64,000 bases of DNA from Gentiana macrophylla (GCA_026214975.1 CM047808.1:4763262-4827261), one strand, 5' to 3'; counted from the stretch's first letter, positions 35,704-48,114 are shown. Notes: generated by a model from the sequence alone, not told the origin. Numbers and translations are program-made.

Positions 35704-36604
35704 ATACAGGTATTTAGCAATTAAAAAGGTAGCATTGGAAAGAACATAAGAATAAAAATGTCTTACCCAAGAAGTGTATTTCCCCTATTACATCTAACCT
35801 TCAACATATTCTTCGTTCCACAACCCCTATTGTTAGCAAAGACACTAAGAAAAATATGGAAGTAGAAATACATCAAAAATTGAAAGTCAAGACATGTAAT
35901 AAAAAGTCATTTGCAAGTCAATCATTGTGTTTCCGTACTCATGCGATCTCTTTCTTTGCAAATCTATTTTTACAAATCTATTGTTTGCATACATGAAAGC
36001 CAATCATTTTGTTCCCGTACTTACCTGCCTACTATTGTTTGTCAGGTTGTCACATATAAGGCGTTACAAACCCTTTGTTTTCCGGAGAAAAAAGATGCTT
36101 CAGGTTAGTGTAGTTAGGGTACTACTGCAAACCCCAATAGTTAGGGGACCTATGGAAAACCCCGTAGTTACGGGATCTACAGAAAATCCCGCTCTTTTAT
36201 ATTCACACTAGCGGTTGTTGTAGGTTTTTCCTTATTCAACATATAATAGGTTCTATCGGTTACTGCTTTCTGATACCTGTAGGAAGTGCGGCTTAAAATT
36301 TTCACCTTCCTTTTACACATAGGCTCTGATTGTACGATAACAACATAGCATTGCTTTAGGTTGGGATAGTGCTTGTCTTTTCTTCTGTGTGTAGCTACAT
36401 TAGTGATCTACTTTACTCCGCAGTCATTTAGGTTTTCTGGAAAACCTATCTACCTCTACACTTCGTGCTCACACCTACCTTCTGTCAACTGTACTGCACA
36501 CTACTTCCCTTACAGCTTGACAACCATAGGTCATACATATAATTTCCTGATATACTTTGTGTCATCTTTAGGTTACTATCTACACACTGCACAGTCACTT
36601 TCCC

Positions 36605-39600
36605 ATGAACACAACTTTTGCTTCTGGTGAGATGTTACCGTCTCGTACCTACAGGCGCTTAGCCATACTTAGATGGCGCGAAAAGAAACAACGCCTGAAA
36701 AAACCCCTCCATCAAGGTTCAAGTTTGGCTCATGAAAGCGAGCCTGCTCATTTACATCTAACCAACCCAACTACCACCAACAAACTTAAGCAGACCCGCT
36801 CGTATATTCATGCACGTAAAAAACTGCATATTCCAGCTCTTCATTCCGTGCTCGCTAAACCGACTTCTTGGGTTGAATCTTTATTCAGACCTTCACCACA
36901 TATTACGCTAATGTGATCTACTTCCTCAATTAGCTTACATGATCAGCATGCAGTTGACAATAATTATTCGGTTCCTGCCTTGTCTTCCCGTGTTGTGCAT
37001 GAACTTCTGTTGCAAAGTTTGCCTTCCAATCCAAACACATTCACTTCCATGAATGTTATGAATCATGACCCCACTGTTATTCCATGTACTTCTACCACGG
37101 TACTCCCTGCTTTGCAACCAATACCAAAAAAAACCACACAAAAAAAACCCAGATGTTACTGCCCTTTCCCTAGCAAATACTTCCTCCAACATAGCATCTG
37201 CGGCGGACATATCACCTCCTGCAGGTAATTGCAGTTTCTGTGGGGCAGTTAGATTTCCCCACAAACCTCCTACCTTCTGCTGCAATAACGGAACTGTTGT
37301 TCTCGTCAACACTCCCCTTCCAAGCATTCTGGTTGACTTGTTAGTTTCAGGAACTGATGAATCCAAGAATTTCAGATCCTGCATAAGAACCTACAACAAC
37401 CACCTAACTTTCACTTCCCTAGGGGCAAACTATGACCACGATTTGTCCAGACGGAATAAAGGCATCTACACTTTCAGAGTTCAAGGCCAGATATACCACT
37501 TCATGCCACCATTGTTAGGTGAAGGCAATACTGCTAAAAACTTGCAGCTTTACCTTCACGATACTGAACACGAGGTCATAAATAGGTTGTCACAATGTCC
37601 TAGGCTTTATGAGATGTCTCTCCAAAACATCCTTACTGTCCTAGAGGAAAACCCATATGCGTGCTTTTTCAGAAGTCTTAGGAATGAAAATAATCTTGAA
37701 GACCACGATATATTCTTGTACTGTAATCCAGGTCTTGACCAACGCACATACAACAAACCTTCGGTTAGCCAAGTTGTAGGTATTTTAGTTGATGGTACTG
37801 AGAACCATCATAGAAGTATTAAGATATACACTCTCACTGGCCAATCTCACAGCATACAATACTATTATGCCTGCTATGATCCTCTTCAATACCCATTATT
37901 ATTTCCCTACGGACATCTTGGTTGGCACCAAGGCATCCCGAAGCAAGGTCTGCCCAATAGAGGCAGGAAAAGAGGTAGATCTGAATACAGCAATACATCA
38001 TTAAATCCTGCATATGTACTTGATGCACAGTCTTTGCTAGATCAAGAAGCACATGCAATGAATACATCCGTAGAAAACCCTATTTTTGTTTCCATCCGTG
38101 AGTACTACTGTTACAGATTCCAGATTAGGGAATCTGACTACTCGTACCTACTCCATTTTGGCAGACTCTTTCAACAGTATGTTGTAGATATGTTTGTCAA
38201 GCTAGAAACCCAGAGATTGGACTATTTCAAATCCCAACAAGAAACTATCAGGCATGAATTCCTACAAGGTGTTGCCGATGCCTTCGCCACAGGCGAAACA
38301 GCTTGTGTTAAGGTAGGCCAGCGCATTGTTCTTCCTCCTACTTTCATAGTCGGCCCACGACACATGTGAAAGAAATACTTAGATGATATGTCTTTGGTCA
38401 GAAAATTTAGGAAGCCTGATATTTTCCTGACTGTAACATGCAACCCTAATTGGTCTGAGATTAAAGATTATCTAAAATATGGTGAGCTGTCTCAAGATAG
38501 GCCTGATATTGCATGTAGAGCCTTTAGGACTAAACTAGAAGACTTAAAAAACGAATTGTTTAAGAAAAACGTCTTCGGTAAAGTTGCAGCATACACATAT
38601 GTTGTTGAGTTCCAAAAAAGAGGCCTACCCCATGCACATTTTCTTCTAATCCTTAAACCTCAGTTTAAGGTACATCGGACTGAAGAATTCGATACTTTTG
38701 TATCGGCTGAAATCCCTGATAAAATCAAACATCCCCACATGGACCCTGTGGTGTTCACAATCCTACAAACATATGCATGAAAAAGAAAGACACATGCAAA
38801 GATTTCTACCCAAAGCCTTTTTACAGTGAGACCAACACAACTGATGATGCATACCCAAATTACCGCAGACGCAATAATGGCGTTCAAGAAAAAGTTAGGG
38901 GCGTTTGGTTAGACAATCGCTGGGTCGTGCCATACAACCCTTATTTTCTAGCTAAATTTGACTGCCACATGAACGTTGAGATCTGCTCCACAATCAAGGC
39001 TGTAAAATACATATATAAATATATATGCAAAGGAAGCGATCGCATTCTGTTCAGCCTGTCCACTCACAATCATAATGACCAATCTGATACCACCAAGAAC
39101 CAAGTCAATGAGATAAACCAAAGTCTGAAGCGGATGGCTGGATTTGGCGCTGAATCTTTATGGCGCATGTTCCGATTTCCACTAACTGAAATGAACCCTC
39201 CCGTCATCCAAATGCACCTTCATCTTGAAGACTACCAACCTGTCACCTTCAAACACCGGGAACTTCTTTCCGCTGTTCTTGACAACCCGACAAATAAGCG
39301 TACAATGCTTACAGAATTCTTCTCTATGAATAGCACTGATTCTAACGCAAAAACAAAGAATTGCCTTTATTCTCGAAGTTTCAGATCACTTTGTCAGTTA
39401 ATGAGACAAAAGAAATGGAAACTTTGGGCTCGGGGCAACTCAGTTGGCAGAGTTGTCTCGGTTCAACCCTCCGAGGGAGAACGCTACTTCCTACGCTTGC
39501 TCCTGAACAAAGTCCGTTGCCCAACATCATACCACTGCCTTAGAACTGTCCATGGTTGCCTTTATCCCACATACCGTGAAGCTGCCTTAGAACATGGCCT

Positions 39601-41323
39601 GTTAGAACAAAATAATAGCCAGGAATAGTGTATGGCTGAGGCTGCGCTTTACAACATCCCCGGTTCTTTGAGGAAGCTTTTTGCAGATTTACTGGTTCAT
39701 TCATGCCCCAGTAACCCTCAAGCTCTGTGGTCTATGTTTGAATCTGATATGTCCGCTGACTTTAGTCTCCATTTAAACACACCGACCCACTGCATAAGGA
39801 GAAAAGTACTAGGTCATATTAATTCCTACTTGGTTGGTATGGGAAAGAGCCTTAGGCATTATAACATATGCCAGGATTCATTTCCAGAAATCGCGATTGT
39901 CTCTAACGACAACACAAGAGAACTAACATTGGAAAAGGCTATTCTGGTATCACCTTCAGATCTAGCTTCTGAATCCTTGCTTAACAATGAACAAAAAACC
40001 TCCTTCGACTGCATAATTGCATCTGTTTACCAGAACAATCCACAGCCTTTCTTCATCGATGGACCAGGCGATACTGGTAAAACCTTACTCTATCGTGCTC
40101 TTTTGGCCCACGTGAGATCAAAAGGCCACATAGCGTTAGCTCTTCGCCACATCGGTATAGGCTGCTTTGCATACGCCGGAGGCGGATCGCCCATTCGATT
40201 TAAAATACCCATTGACCTTGAAGACTCTACATCGTGCAGAATTAGCTAACAGTCCTCTTTGGCTTCACTCATTAAAGAATCAAAGTTGATTCTATGGGAT
40301 GAAGCTCCAATGGCAAAAAGAACTGCCGTTGAAGCTCTAGATAATTTGCTCAAAGACCTGATGGAATCTGATGTGATTTTTGGTGGGAAAGTTGTTGTCT
40401 TAGGCGGCGATTTTTGGAAAACTTTACCAGTCGTTGCTAAAGGAAGCAAAACAGAAACCATCAATGCATCCTTGATTAGGCCTCCGCTATGGCCAAGCCT
40501 TGTACACCTTCACCTTTCCACAAACATGCGTGCGCGCTAAGATCCACACTTCACTGAATTCCTCTTAGCTATAGGGGACGGTACCAATCAGACCAAGGAC
40601 ATTGACACTGTAACACTACCTCATCACATCTGCTACAGCCAACCTTCTCTATCCACCAATCTGGAAGACTTTATTTCTCTTATCTACCCCAACCTCAAAG
40701 AACCATCAGCCATTAATGCTCCGTTCCTCAACAGAGCAATCCTAAGAACCAAAAACTCATTTGTTGACGAAATCAATGAAATCATTATAGATAAGTTTCC
40801 AGGGCCACAAGTTGAATACATTGGCTTTGACGAAACCATGGACCCCTCTGACCAAGGTCTGTACGAAGATATGATAAATGGTCTGTCTCCCAACGGCTTG
40901 CCACCACACAAACTTATTCTAAAGCCAAATGCACCAATTATTTTACTGAGAAATATAGACCCAACTAAAGGCCTTTGCAATGGCACGTGTTTGCTTTGCA
41001 GAAATTTCTCCAAAAATGTCCTACACGCCGAGATTGTTACTGGAGATTTTGCGGGTAAGCAGGTCTTCATACCTAGAATACCCTTGCAACCAACGAAAGG
41101 TGAATTCTGCCATGTTCCTTTCAAAAGAACACAATTCCCAGTGCGCCTATGCTTTGCAATGACCATAAATAAATCCCAGGGACAAACTCTAGATTTTGTA
41201 GGCGTCTACCTTAAGGAACATGTCTTTTCACATGGACAACAGTATGTGGCCCTATCCCGTGCACGTACTTCCTCACATGTAAAAGTTTACATCAGCGACA
41301 GCATCTGCACCATGTCCACATAG
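36605..41323 (+). pseudogene. Helitron Rep-helicase (RepHel), multiply broken
   Basis: Pieces of one large protein are visible in order. First is an N-terminal Cys-rich module (CSFCGAVRFPHKPPTFCC, about 37230). The Helitron-like N domain follows (37900-38360), then the HUH nuclease motif (GLPHAHFLL, about 38620) and the two-Tyr motif (KYIYKYICKG, about 39005-39034). The Pif1-type helicase comes last: Walker A reads GPGDTGKT (40062), where the family has GPGGTGKT; Walker B is DEAPM (40300); and a late motif is QYVALSRA (41240). The protein would nick and unwind DNA for rolling-circle transposition. Stops interrupt it at 36914, 38367, 39626, 40247 and 40538, and frameshifts occur near 37200 and 38775. 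From 38777 to 41323 the frame is otherwise continuous. Confidence 0.93.
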
Positions 41324-42081
41324 ACAAAAACATGCAATGTTGTTTACAAGGAAGTCCTGCGTCGTTAACCAACTTCTATCCAGCACATTGCTTCACCCTT
41401 GTACACACACACCCTCCACATTAAATTAAATACACTCCTATAACATAGAAATCAGACTCATGCTTTTCCACCCGTTGTATTTAGTATTTTTGCCTAGAAA
41501 ATCGTCACTATTGTTCTCACAGACTGACTGCCATACTGTTTTTCCCTATGCTTATACCCAATAGGTGACATGCTTTTCACTTCTACTCAAACAACACTGT
41601 TCAACCGTAGTACTTATTATACTTTTTACAGTTTCATAAAACCAAGGTAAATATAGAATATTCCGGTTGGAAAAAAACGACAGTCTTACACAAAAACTTT
41701 ATGTACAAACTAGAAAACATCCTACTGCTAATATTTCTATTATATTTTACATTGAACATGCACTTCCCTCTACTGTTTGCACATTCTTTAATCGCCTGTT
41801 ACCACACAAACATACACCCTACAACTCCATACCACACTCAATAACAGCTTTGCCCCTTTTTGCTACTTCAGCCTAAGGAAAGGCCAAATGTTCAAGCCAA
41901 CCAGATTACCCCCTCATACACCAGAAAATGGTGTGTGCTTGTTCAAGTCATTGAACGTCGCAAGTCATTTAACCAGATTACCCCCTCATACACCAGAAAA
42001 TGGTGTGTGCTTGTTCAAGTCATTTAACCTATTAACTTACACTACTTATGTTCGTTTGTACCATCAACCTCTTTGCTACAG
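41324..42081. other. Spacer between RepHel and the RPA-like gene
   Basis: Contains a 72-bp tandem duplication at 41899-42030. An upstream exon of the RPA-like gene may lie here but none is certain. Confidence 0.5.
41899..42030 (+). repeat. 72-bp tandem duplication
   Basis: The stretch AACCAGATTACCCCCTCATA through GTTCAAGTCATT occurs twice, starting at 41899 and 41971, nearly without change, so the duplication is recent. Confidence 0.9.
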
Positions 42082-44346
42082 GGCACCAAAGTACCTATTA
42101 TGGTGTACGATAAGAACGTGGACTTCTTCGCCCACACTTTGCAGCCATACAAGCGTTACTACGTGTCAAACGCAACAGTGAAAGAAACTCCACCAAACTA
42201 CAGGTCACTTGAATATCCATACACCTGGACTTTGTACCGCAAAAATCTTGTTGAGTCATACCTGGAACCAATTCCACCTCCACTCCCTTGCACTTTCCCC
42301 TACGAAAACTTCAACCAACTGTACCGCTTTGCTGATCAAGAGCCTTCAGTCTGTAAGCATTACCTATCACCTGCCATACACAACACACATATTTCTCTCA
42401 CGCACACTATTTTCTATTTGATATGTTTCTAACCACACCTTCATGCAGGTATAAAAGCACTGGTTGTTCACACTTTGCCACTCCAAGAAAGCGATGCCAC
42501 ATCTTTTTACAGGGACTGTGTTGTCATAAATGAAGAGTATGTATCCCCATTTCCTCTCCCTTGTATGAAACAAATTTTATTAATTATGCTACCTAGGTAA
42601 ACACTAAACAAATACTTACTTGTGCACCATACCAGGAAGATCCCCATGATCATGCGCGTTTGGGATGATGTCCAATTTGACACAGACGTAAATATCTACG
42701 CACGCTACAAAGTCCCAACATTGATTATCGCATACGGACTGAAAGTAACAACACAACACAGTATGCAAAACCTTCCCCTAATCATTATATATACCACTAT
42801 CTTTTCAGTCTTCTGTTTTCACAGTCACAGCCATTACTACACTTTTCCCCCCATTCACTTGCAACCAATAAAACGTATATTTTTTTTAGTAACACAACAT
42901 TAACCAACCTACAAAATCACCAATTGTAAAAATATCACTACTCACCTGACTCTATTATAATACAGGCCTCTCACTTCGCACAAAGACAAGTGCTTATATA
43001 ATGGAAAACGCACCAATGAATGAAGAATTGTCATTAAAAGAGTGGTAAGCCTGCTTGTACGTTAATTACCCTTTTTAATTGCTATTACTACGTCTGACAT
43101 CTGTTACATCCATCCACCAGGTACGCTTCTCATACAACAGAAATAAGCGCTCTTATCGAGGAACGGGCATACAGAAATCCAACTTATCTTTTCCACCCAC
43201 CACGCGCTGCTGAAATACAACCGTTGAGCTTTGCAGTCTCGGCTATTGAAAATGTACTTTGCTTCCACAACTTTTTCTCCTATCCCCTGGACCACTGCCA
43301 TTGCTTCTGATTGTATTAACACCATCTATACACTTCAGGTGAAGGCTGTTTGGACTGAAGGTGCATTGACTTACTTGCCTGGACAAGAGCGCCTTTGGTT
43401 CGAGGCTTGTGAAAAGTGTCTGACAGAATTAGATGTGGACACCGACTGGAAAATTATGTGCTCATACTGTAAAGAATACACCAAAGTGACCGTCCGGTAA
43501 CATACTAAATTTCCACTTTTTAAACTTTGTTTAACATTCCTTATACCATTACCAATGCTGGCCTGATTAACACTAAACACTAACATATTTACTCCCACCC
43601 CTGCCGCTTTGATATCTCTGTTTTCTTGAGCCATGGACCTACAATTGTTCAAGCAACAATCAAATCACCTGAAATTGACAAATTGCTGCCCTTCACAGCG
43701 AATGACCTACGACTTTCTGCTGCTGAGGTATATTTTCTTATTAACACTTTAGTACACATTTCTATAATACCATTTTACATACTAACCAACTTATATAACT
43801 ACTCTACGCCGTCCAGAACAAACCGTTGACAAGCCAGCTGGAAGCAGCTCTCCAAAAGAAACATGTTATCTGCTTTCTTAAATACTATGATCAACACCAT
43901 CGAAGCATTGTGCGCCGCTGTTACCCCTTAGTAAAGATCTACACCGAAGCTGAAGTGCACGAGTACGAAGTAACACAACAGTCAAGGGCACTTGCGGCAA
44001 CTCTTTTGAAAAACTTGCACCACCTGAACACATTGGATCATCATTGTCTACACCCTCAACTGTGCCTGAAAAACAACTGTTCACGCCAACCATAAAAACC
44101 GTCCTTGAAGAGGTTAGTGGCGTTCCTATACCTACAGCCACACAAACACATGAACCAGTTGGAACAAAACGAACGCCGACTTTTGAAGGACCTGGAACTG
44201 ATTAGCCAACACCCCCACCAACAGACCAGCCCACACATAATTTGCCTCCTCCATCAACAACCACCTCTACTCTCGACAAAGAATCCAATCGACCAGTAGA
44301 AACCACACCAACAAAGAAAGCTAGGGGCAAAGAGAAGAATGTCTAG
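42082..44346 (+). pseudogene. RPA70-like single-strand DNA-binding gene of the Helitron, eight exons
   Basis: Exons 42082-42352, 42449-42536, 42636-42760, 42966-43044, 43121-43253, 43339-43496, 43631-43727 and 43817 onward have GT/AG borders and matching phases throughout. No stop occurs until the frame reaches 44095. The protein has an OB-fold part (VPIMVYDKNVDFFAHTLQPY), and a C-terminal part with two Cys pairs (CEKC and CSYC, around 43410-43470) like the zinc ribbon of RPA70. It would coat single strands during rolling-circle transposition. After about 43998 a +1 shift gives a better C-terminus (FEKLAPPEH to KKARGKEKNV, stop 44344-44346), interrupted by one TAG at about 44200. So the tail is damaged, while the body is intact. 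The first exon is missing or unclear. Confidence 0.8.
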
Positions 44347-44792
44347 CATCTGTCACTCTCAGTATTCACTACAAAAAATCTTTGCAAGATTTCTATAAAT
44401 AAACAACTGCCACTCTCCGGAGCTAACAGCAACATATTACATTATTAAGAATTATTGTCCAATAAATCTTAATGATTAATAATATGTTGCTTCTTTTGAG
44501 TTTGTACTTAACTACTCCGACTTTGGAGTATATCTTTTGCAAAAAACCAACGTTAATCATGTTCCATAGATTAACAGGTGTACTATGTTATCTATGTTCT
44601 AATGCTCCCTATTTTGTAACCCAACAATAACTTAATCATTGTATGAAATCCATGTATCTTATATCTTGCCGCCTCTCTTGTACACCAAAAAATAATATGC
44701 TGCTTTAAATAACCACTACTTGTTGCATGTTACCACAAATGATGAATCTGCATACTATGAACACAATACAACAAAAATCTGGAATGGGCATT

Positions 44793-44822
44793 GACCGTGC
44801 CTTGCATGGTCTCGGCCACAAG
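44793..44822 (+). mobile_element. 3' terminal hairpin of the Helitron
   Basis: The arms GACCGTGC and GCATGGTC (one G-T wobble) with loop CTT are followed by TCGGCCACAAG and then T. The expected CTAG end reads CAAG. Confidence 0.75.
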
Positions 44823-44856
44823 TATATATATATATATACACACACACGGAACAACA

Positions 44857-44978
44857 ATAATGCCACCCTACTTTTATACAATATTTGTCCATAATATGAG
44901 GTGGCAATGTTACACTCTCGTCTGTCATTGTCACCTCATATTATAGACACATGTTATGTAACATTGATGTGGCATTAT
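44857..44978. mobile_element. Foldback MITE (122 bp)
   Basis: The outer arms are ATAATGCCAC and GTGGCATTAT. An inner pair, ATAATATGAGGTG and CACCTCATATTAT, lies around 44890-44945. The whole unit can fold into a long hairpin. It sits just right of the Helitron end; its class and target duplication are unclear. Confidence 0.65.
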
Positions 44979-45037
44979 CATTATTAATACATATTTGAAG
45001 GTATTGGGTAAGTGAACTTTAAACAAATATTGACTAC

Positions 45038-46537
45038 TGATGGGAGTCAATTCGACTCTACTTTTCTATCTATTTTGTGTCCCATAACGACTCGTTTTGT
45101 GTAATTCTGGGAGTTTTTGGCTAAGATTTGGTGTTTTTACGCCATTTTGCAAATTCCGGGACTCGGGTATATAATCCGTGAATCTCGGTCTTTTTCTGTG
45201 TTTTTCTTTCATTCTCGTTCACCCTAGTGTCCCGTAGGGGTTACATTTGGTATGTACTTTGATGATTTTCAGGAACTAGGTACTCGAGAATGCCCGGAAA
45301 ACATGACACGGAGCTTCTGGATGCAAAGAGGGTCACTTTGGGGAAAATCCATGACAGGCGTGCGCCTGTCAATACTTAGGCGCACGCCTAAGACCCTGAA
45401 AATAGGCCAATGTTTCAGTAATTGATTTCCAAGCTCATCAGAACTTAGGCGCACGCCTAGCTTTTCACCTGCTCCTAGAGACTTTCTAGAAAAAATGACA
45501 GGCGTGCGCCTGTCATTCCTTAGGCGCACGCCTATCGTGCCTTTTTGACAAACACTATAAAAGCTAAATTTTGAGCTTTGGATAGATATAGACTACTTTT
45601 TACAGCATTTTTAGGCGGTTTTCATCTCCAAGAACACCATAGATTAGTTTTTCAAGCCTTTTTAGCATAATCTTTTGTAACAAACACTTGGATCATCTTG
45701 GATTGCATAGCTATTTATTCAGTTTTTCCCGTTTTCAGAATTTTTGGTTTTCGGTTTGGTAAGCATTTCCAATCATTATCTTTCGTTTTATTGTTCTTAT
45801 AGTATGACTAAATCTTGTGTTTTGATAGGTAGTATGAGTAGCTAATCATCTTATAGCCGAGTTATGCAATAATCGTCGAAACTGGATCCTAGCTTGTCCA
45901 TGTGCTATTCTTGATGTTTGATTTGTTTATTCTTGATGTGTTTGTAGTCCTAGAACTTATTTTTAATGACCTTTATTGAACTCGCGACTTGATAATCGTA
46001 TTTACACGTATCGTCTTTATAGATGTATTTTGCGAGAGGATACGGGAGCCGGGGTTCTAGGATCACTGTGTAAAACCGACTGAGTTGTTCAGACTCGGTT
46101 TCGTTGTGAGGTTTTGTATCGACTTGTCGAGCGTTTCATGAATCGTAGACCGTGTGAGGTCAGTTAAATCCGTTGAGCAGACTGTTGAACCTGACATAGG
46201 AGGGTAGATTATTGAAATAATGTCTATTCTCAGAGCCAGGAAACGACACCCTACGGGACGTCAAGATCGTTTAGGTGAATCAAGAATACCGTTAGGCATA
46301 GCTAGGGTTTGGTAAGTAGTTGATTGGATCATAGCTTGGCTATCGCTTTTAACCTTTTAATAACCTTCGCTTTAAGTTAGTTTTTGTAAACTTAGCACGT
46401 GACATTGTAATAATATAATCTTCCTGTTAAATCTTGTTGATCTAAACTCGAGATGACACTAACTTTGGTATGTAACTATATTCCCTGTGGGATTACGACC
46501 TTGCTCTCCAGTTTTATACTACAACCGACTCGGTACT
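45038..46537 (+). mobile_element. Solo LTR of a second gypsy-type family, 5' part
   Basis: The LTR starts TGATGGGAG and continues, after the Athila insertion, at 61069 to end GTCATCA (61106). The outer flanks ACTAC (45033-45037) and ACTAT (61107-61111) match at four of five bases, as an aged target duplication. A GC-rich palindrome array (45353-45534) lies upstream of TATAAAA (45556). The sequence CCCTGTGGGATTACGACC near the end resembles Athila LTR ends, but overall it is a different family. Length without the insertion is about 1.54 kb. Confidence 0.82.
45353..45534 (+). promoter_or_regulatory. Array of five GC-rich palindromes upstream of a TATA box
   Basis: GACAGGCGTGCGCCTGTC occurs at 45353-45370 and 45497-45514. 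TTAGGCGCACGCCTAA or its core TAGGCGCACGCCTA occurs at 45376-45391, 45446-45459 and 45521-45534. All share AGGCG-NN-CGCCT. They end about 20 bases before the LTR TATA box, as expected for promoter elements. Confidence 0.8.
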
Positions 46538-48114
46538 TGTTAAGGGTGTTTTTGTATGGTTTTTAACGATATATTTTACGATTAATTTCCCCTTTATTTG
46601 TATTATTTGCATAAGAATCGAGCTTTAAATGGAAATATTGAGCAAGTGTGGTTTTCAATTAGTTATTCGCAATATTGGCTAATTTATGTGATTTATTGAT
46701 GAATTTATATTTATTTGAGTGTTGTTACAGTTTGCGATGTTTCTATGTGTTATAGGTACATGATTTGTACTCGAATGATGATTGAAAAGAGATAAAAGTC
46801 TAGCTATGTTGATAATGGAAGAGATAATGATCAATTGGAGGCAAGAAAAAGAGATAAACATGGAATTATCAAGTTCAAGTCGAGCAAACTGGCGTCCAAG
46901 TCCCGTCCAGGAATGGACGGGCGTCTGACAATCCAAACGGGCGTCCAGAGGAGATTATCAATACTGAGGCTTCATGAGTTTATTGAACGAGCGTCTAGAA
47001 GATTCAAACGAGCGTTCAAGGAGTCAAAAAGAGATCAGAGAGTTTGAACGCTGGCTGGACGAACGTCTACATTGGAGTCCAGAATACCTGGACGAGCGTC
47101 CACTCAACCAGACGGGCGTCCGAGCGCCGACTTAGCAAAACCGCCTTAAAATTCTATAAATAGCTGCGGTTTTCTCCACAAAAAGGATCAGATATTCGAA
47201 CCCTAAACCCTAGGGGCGGCCTAGCTGCATTTTTCTTAGTTTGTTTTCAGTTTTTATTCAAATTCTTTTTATGCACTTTTATTCAAACACAATTCGAGTT
47301 GCAAAGAGGATGTTTAGAGGCTAGAGCTTCATCAAACGAGTATTGTGAAGCCATCCAACACTTGTTGATTTCGTTCTCTTGGATTATACTGTGAGTTTTT
47401 ATTGAAAGTTGTTTCTTTTATTCATGCTTACAATGTTTAATTGCTTTTACATCGGAAGATATGCATGTTTTGATTGTTTATGTTGATGGAAATCTCTATA
47501 AACCTTAAGATCACCATGAATAGGAATAGTTTTTAGATCTATCATAACGGGAGTTAGTAGGTTTAATTACTAGATTATAAACGTTAAAGTTTGCACCTTT
47601 GGTTAGAAAACGCGTTAATCTTGCATTGGAAAATAACAGATTAATAGATGAACTTTCTAAGGAATTAGGGTTCATGTTTAGAAAAGGTGAATCACAACCT
47701 AGATAAAAACCACGGTATAATCGAGTTGGGAAATCAATGCTTGTTGGATAGGTGGATCAATCCTCGTTTGCCTGTTATAAATTTGATTTAAAATCCTCAC
47801 AACTTGAATTTGTTTAGTTTATTTAGTTTACTCTTTGCATCTTTAGTTTAGATTAGTTAATTTAAAGTTCGCAACCCGTATCTTCCCTAGCATTGGATAT
47901 ATCCTCTGTCTAGTTTATTTTCAATATCTTTGTTTAGTTTTGTTCCCTGTTTAGTTTGGTTTTCGTGACATAGTTAGTTAGAACAAGAACTAGGATTAAC
48001 AACAGTTTAGTTCCCCGTAAGATCGACCCGGCATTAACCACTATTACTACGATCCTTATACTTGAGGTTAACCGGATTATTACTTGTTTGCTTTGTTAGA
48101 TAAAATCCGTGACA
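46538..48114 (+). repeat. 5' LTR of the full-length Athila element
   Basis: This 1577-bp LTR starts TGTTAAGGG and ends GTGACA. It carries GGACG/CGTCC dyads at 46891-47126 and TATAAATA at 47155. Downstream are a telo-box-like AACCCTAAACCCTAGGGG (about 47200) and GGGGCGGCC. Confidence 0.95.
46891..47126 (+). promoter_or_regulatory. GGACG/CGTCC dyad array upstream of the Athila TATA box
   Basis: About ten half or full motifs of the form GGACGNNCGTCC (for example GGACGAGCGTCC and ATGGACGGGCGTC) lie 30-260 bases before TATAAATA. Equivalent arrays are present in the other Athila LTRs at 6241-6425, 11400-11578, 32679-32777 and 59840-60075. Confidence 0.7.

Larger units (their letters stand above)
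34490..44822 (+). mobile_element. Autonomous-type Helitron, decayed (about 10.3 kb)
   Basis: The element carries a Rep-helicase gene and an RPA70-like gene on the plus strand, the plant Helitron set. A 3' hairpin lies at 44793-44811, followed by GGCCACAAG and a T; the usual CTAG is mutated to CAAG. The 5' end is placed at A|TCTATCC (34490), just before the TATATATAAAGACAGAGG motif typical of Helitron 5' ends; 34494 is an alternative. The interval 34490-36600 has no clear gene. A 35234-35350 frame (MSPEIKTSPACQSSN) ends at a GTATGT donor and could be a leader exon. Confidence 0.8.

Noticed and set aside
45353..45534. Possible CRISPR-like array
   Set aside because: Repeats are palindromic, irregularly spaced and lie in a plant LTR promoter, with no cas genes.
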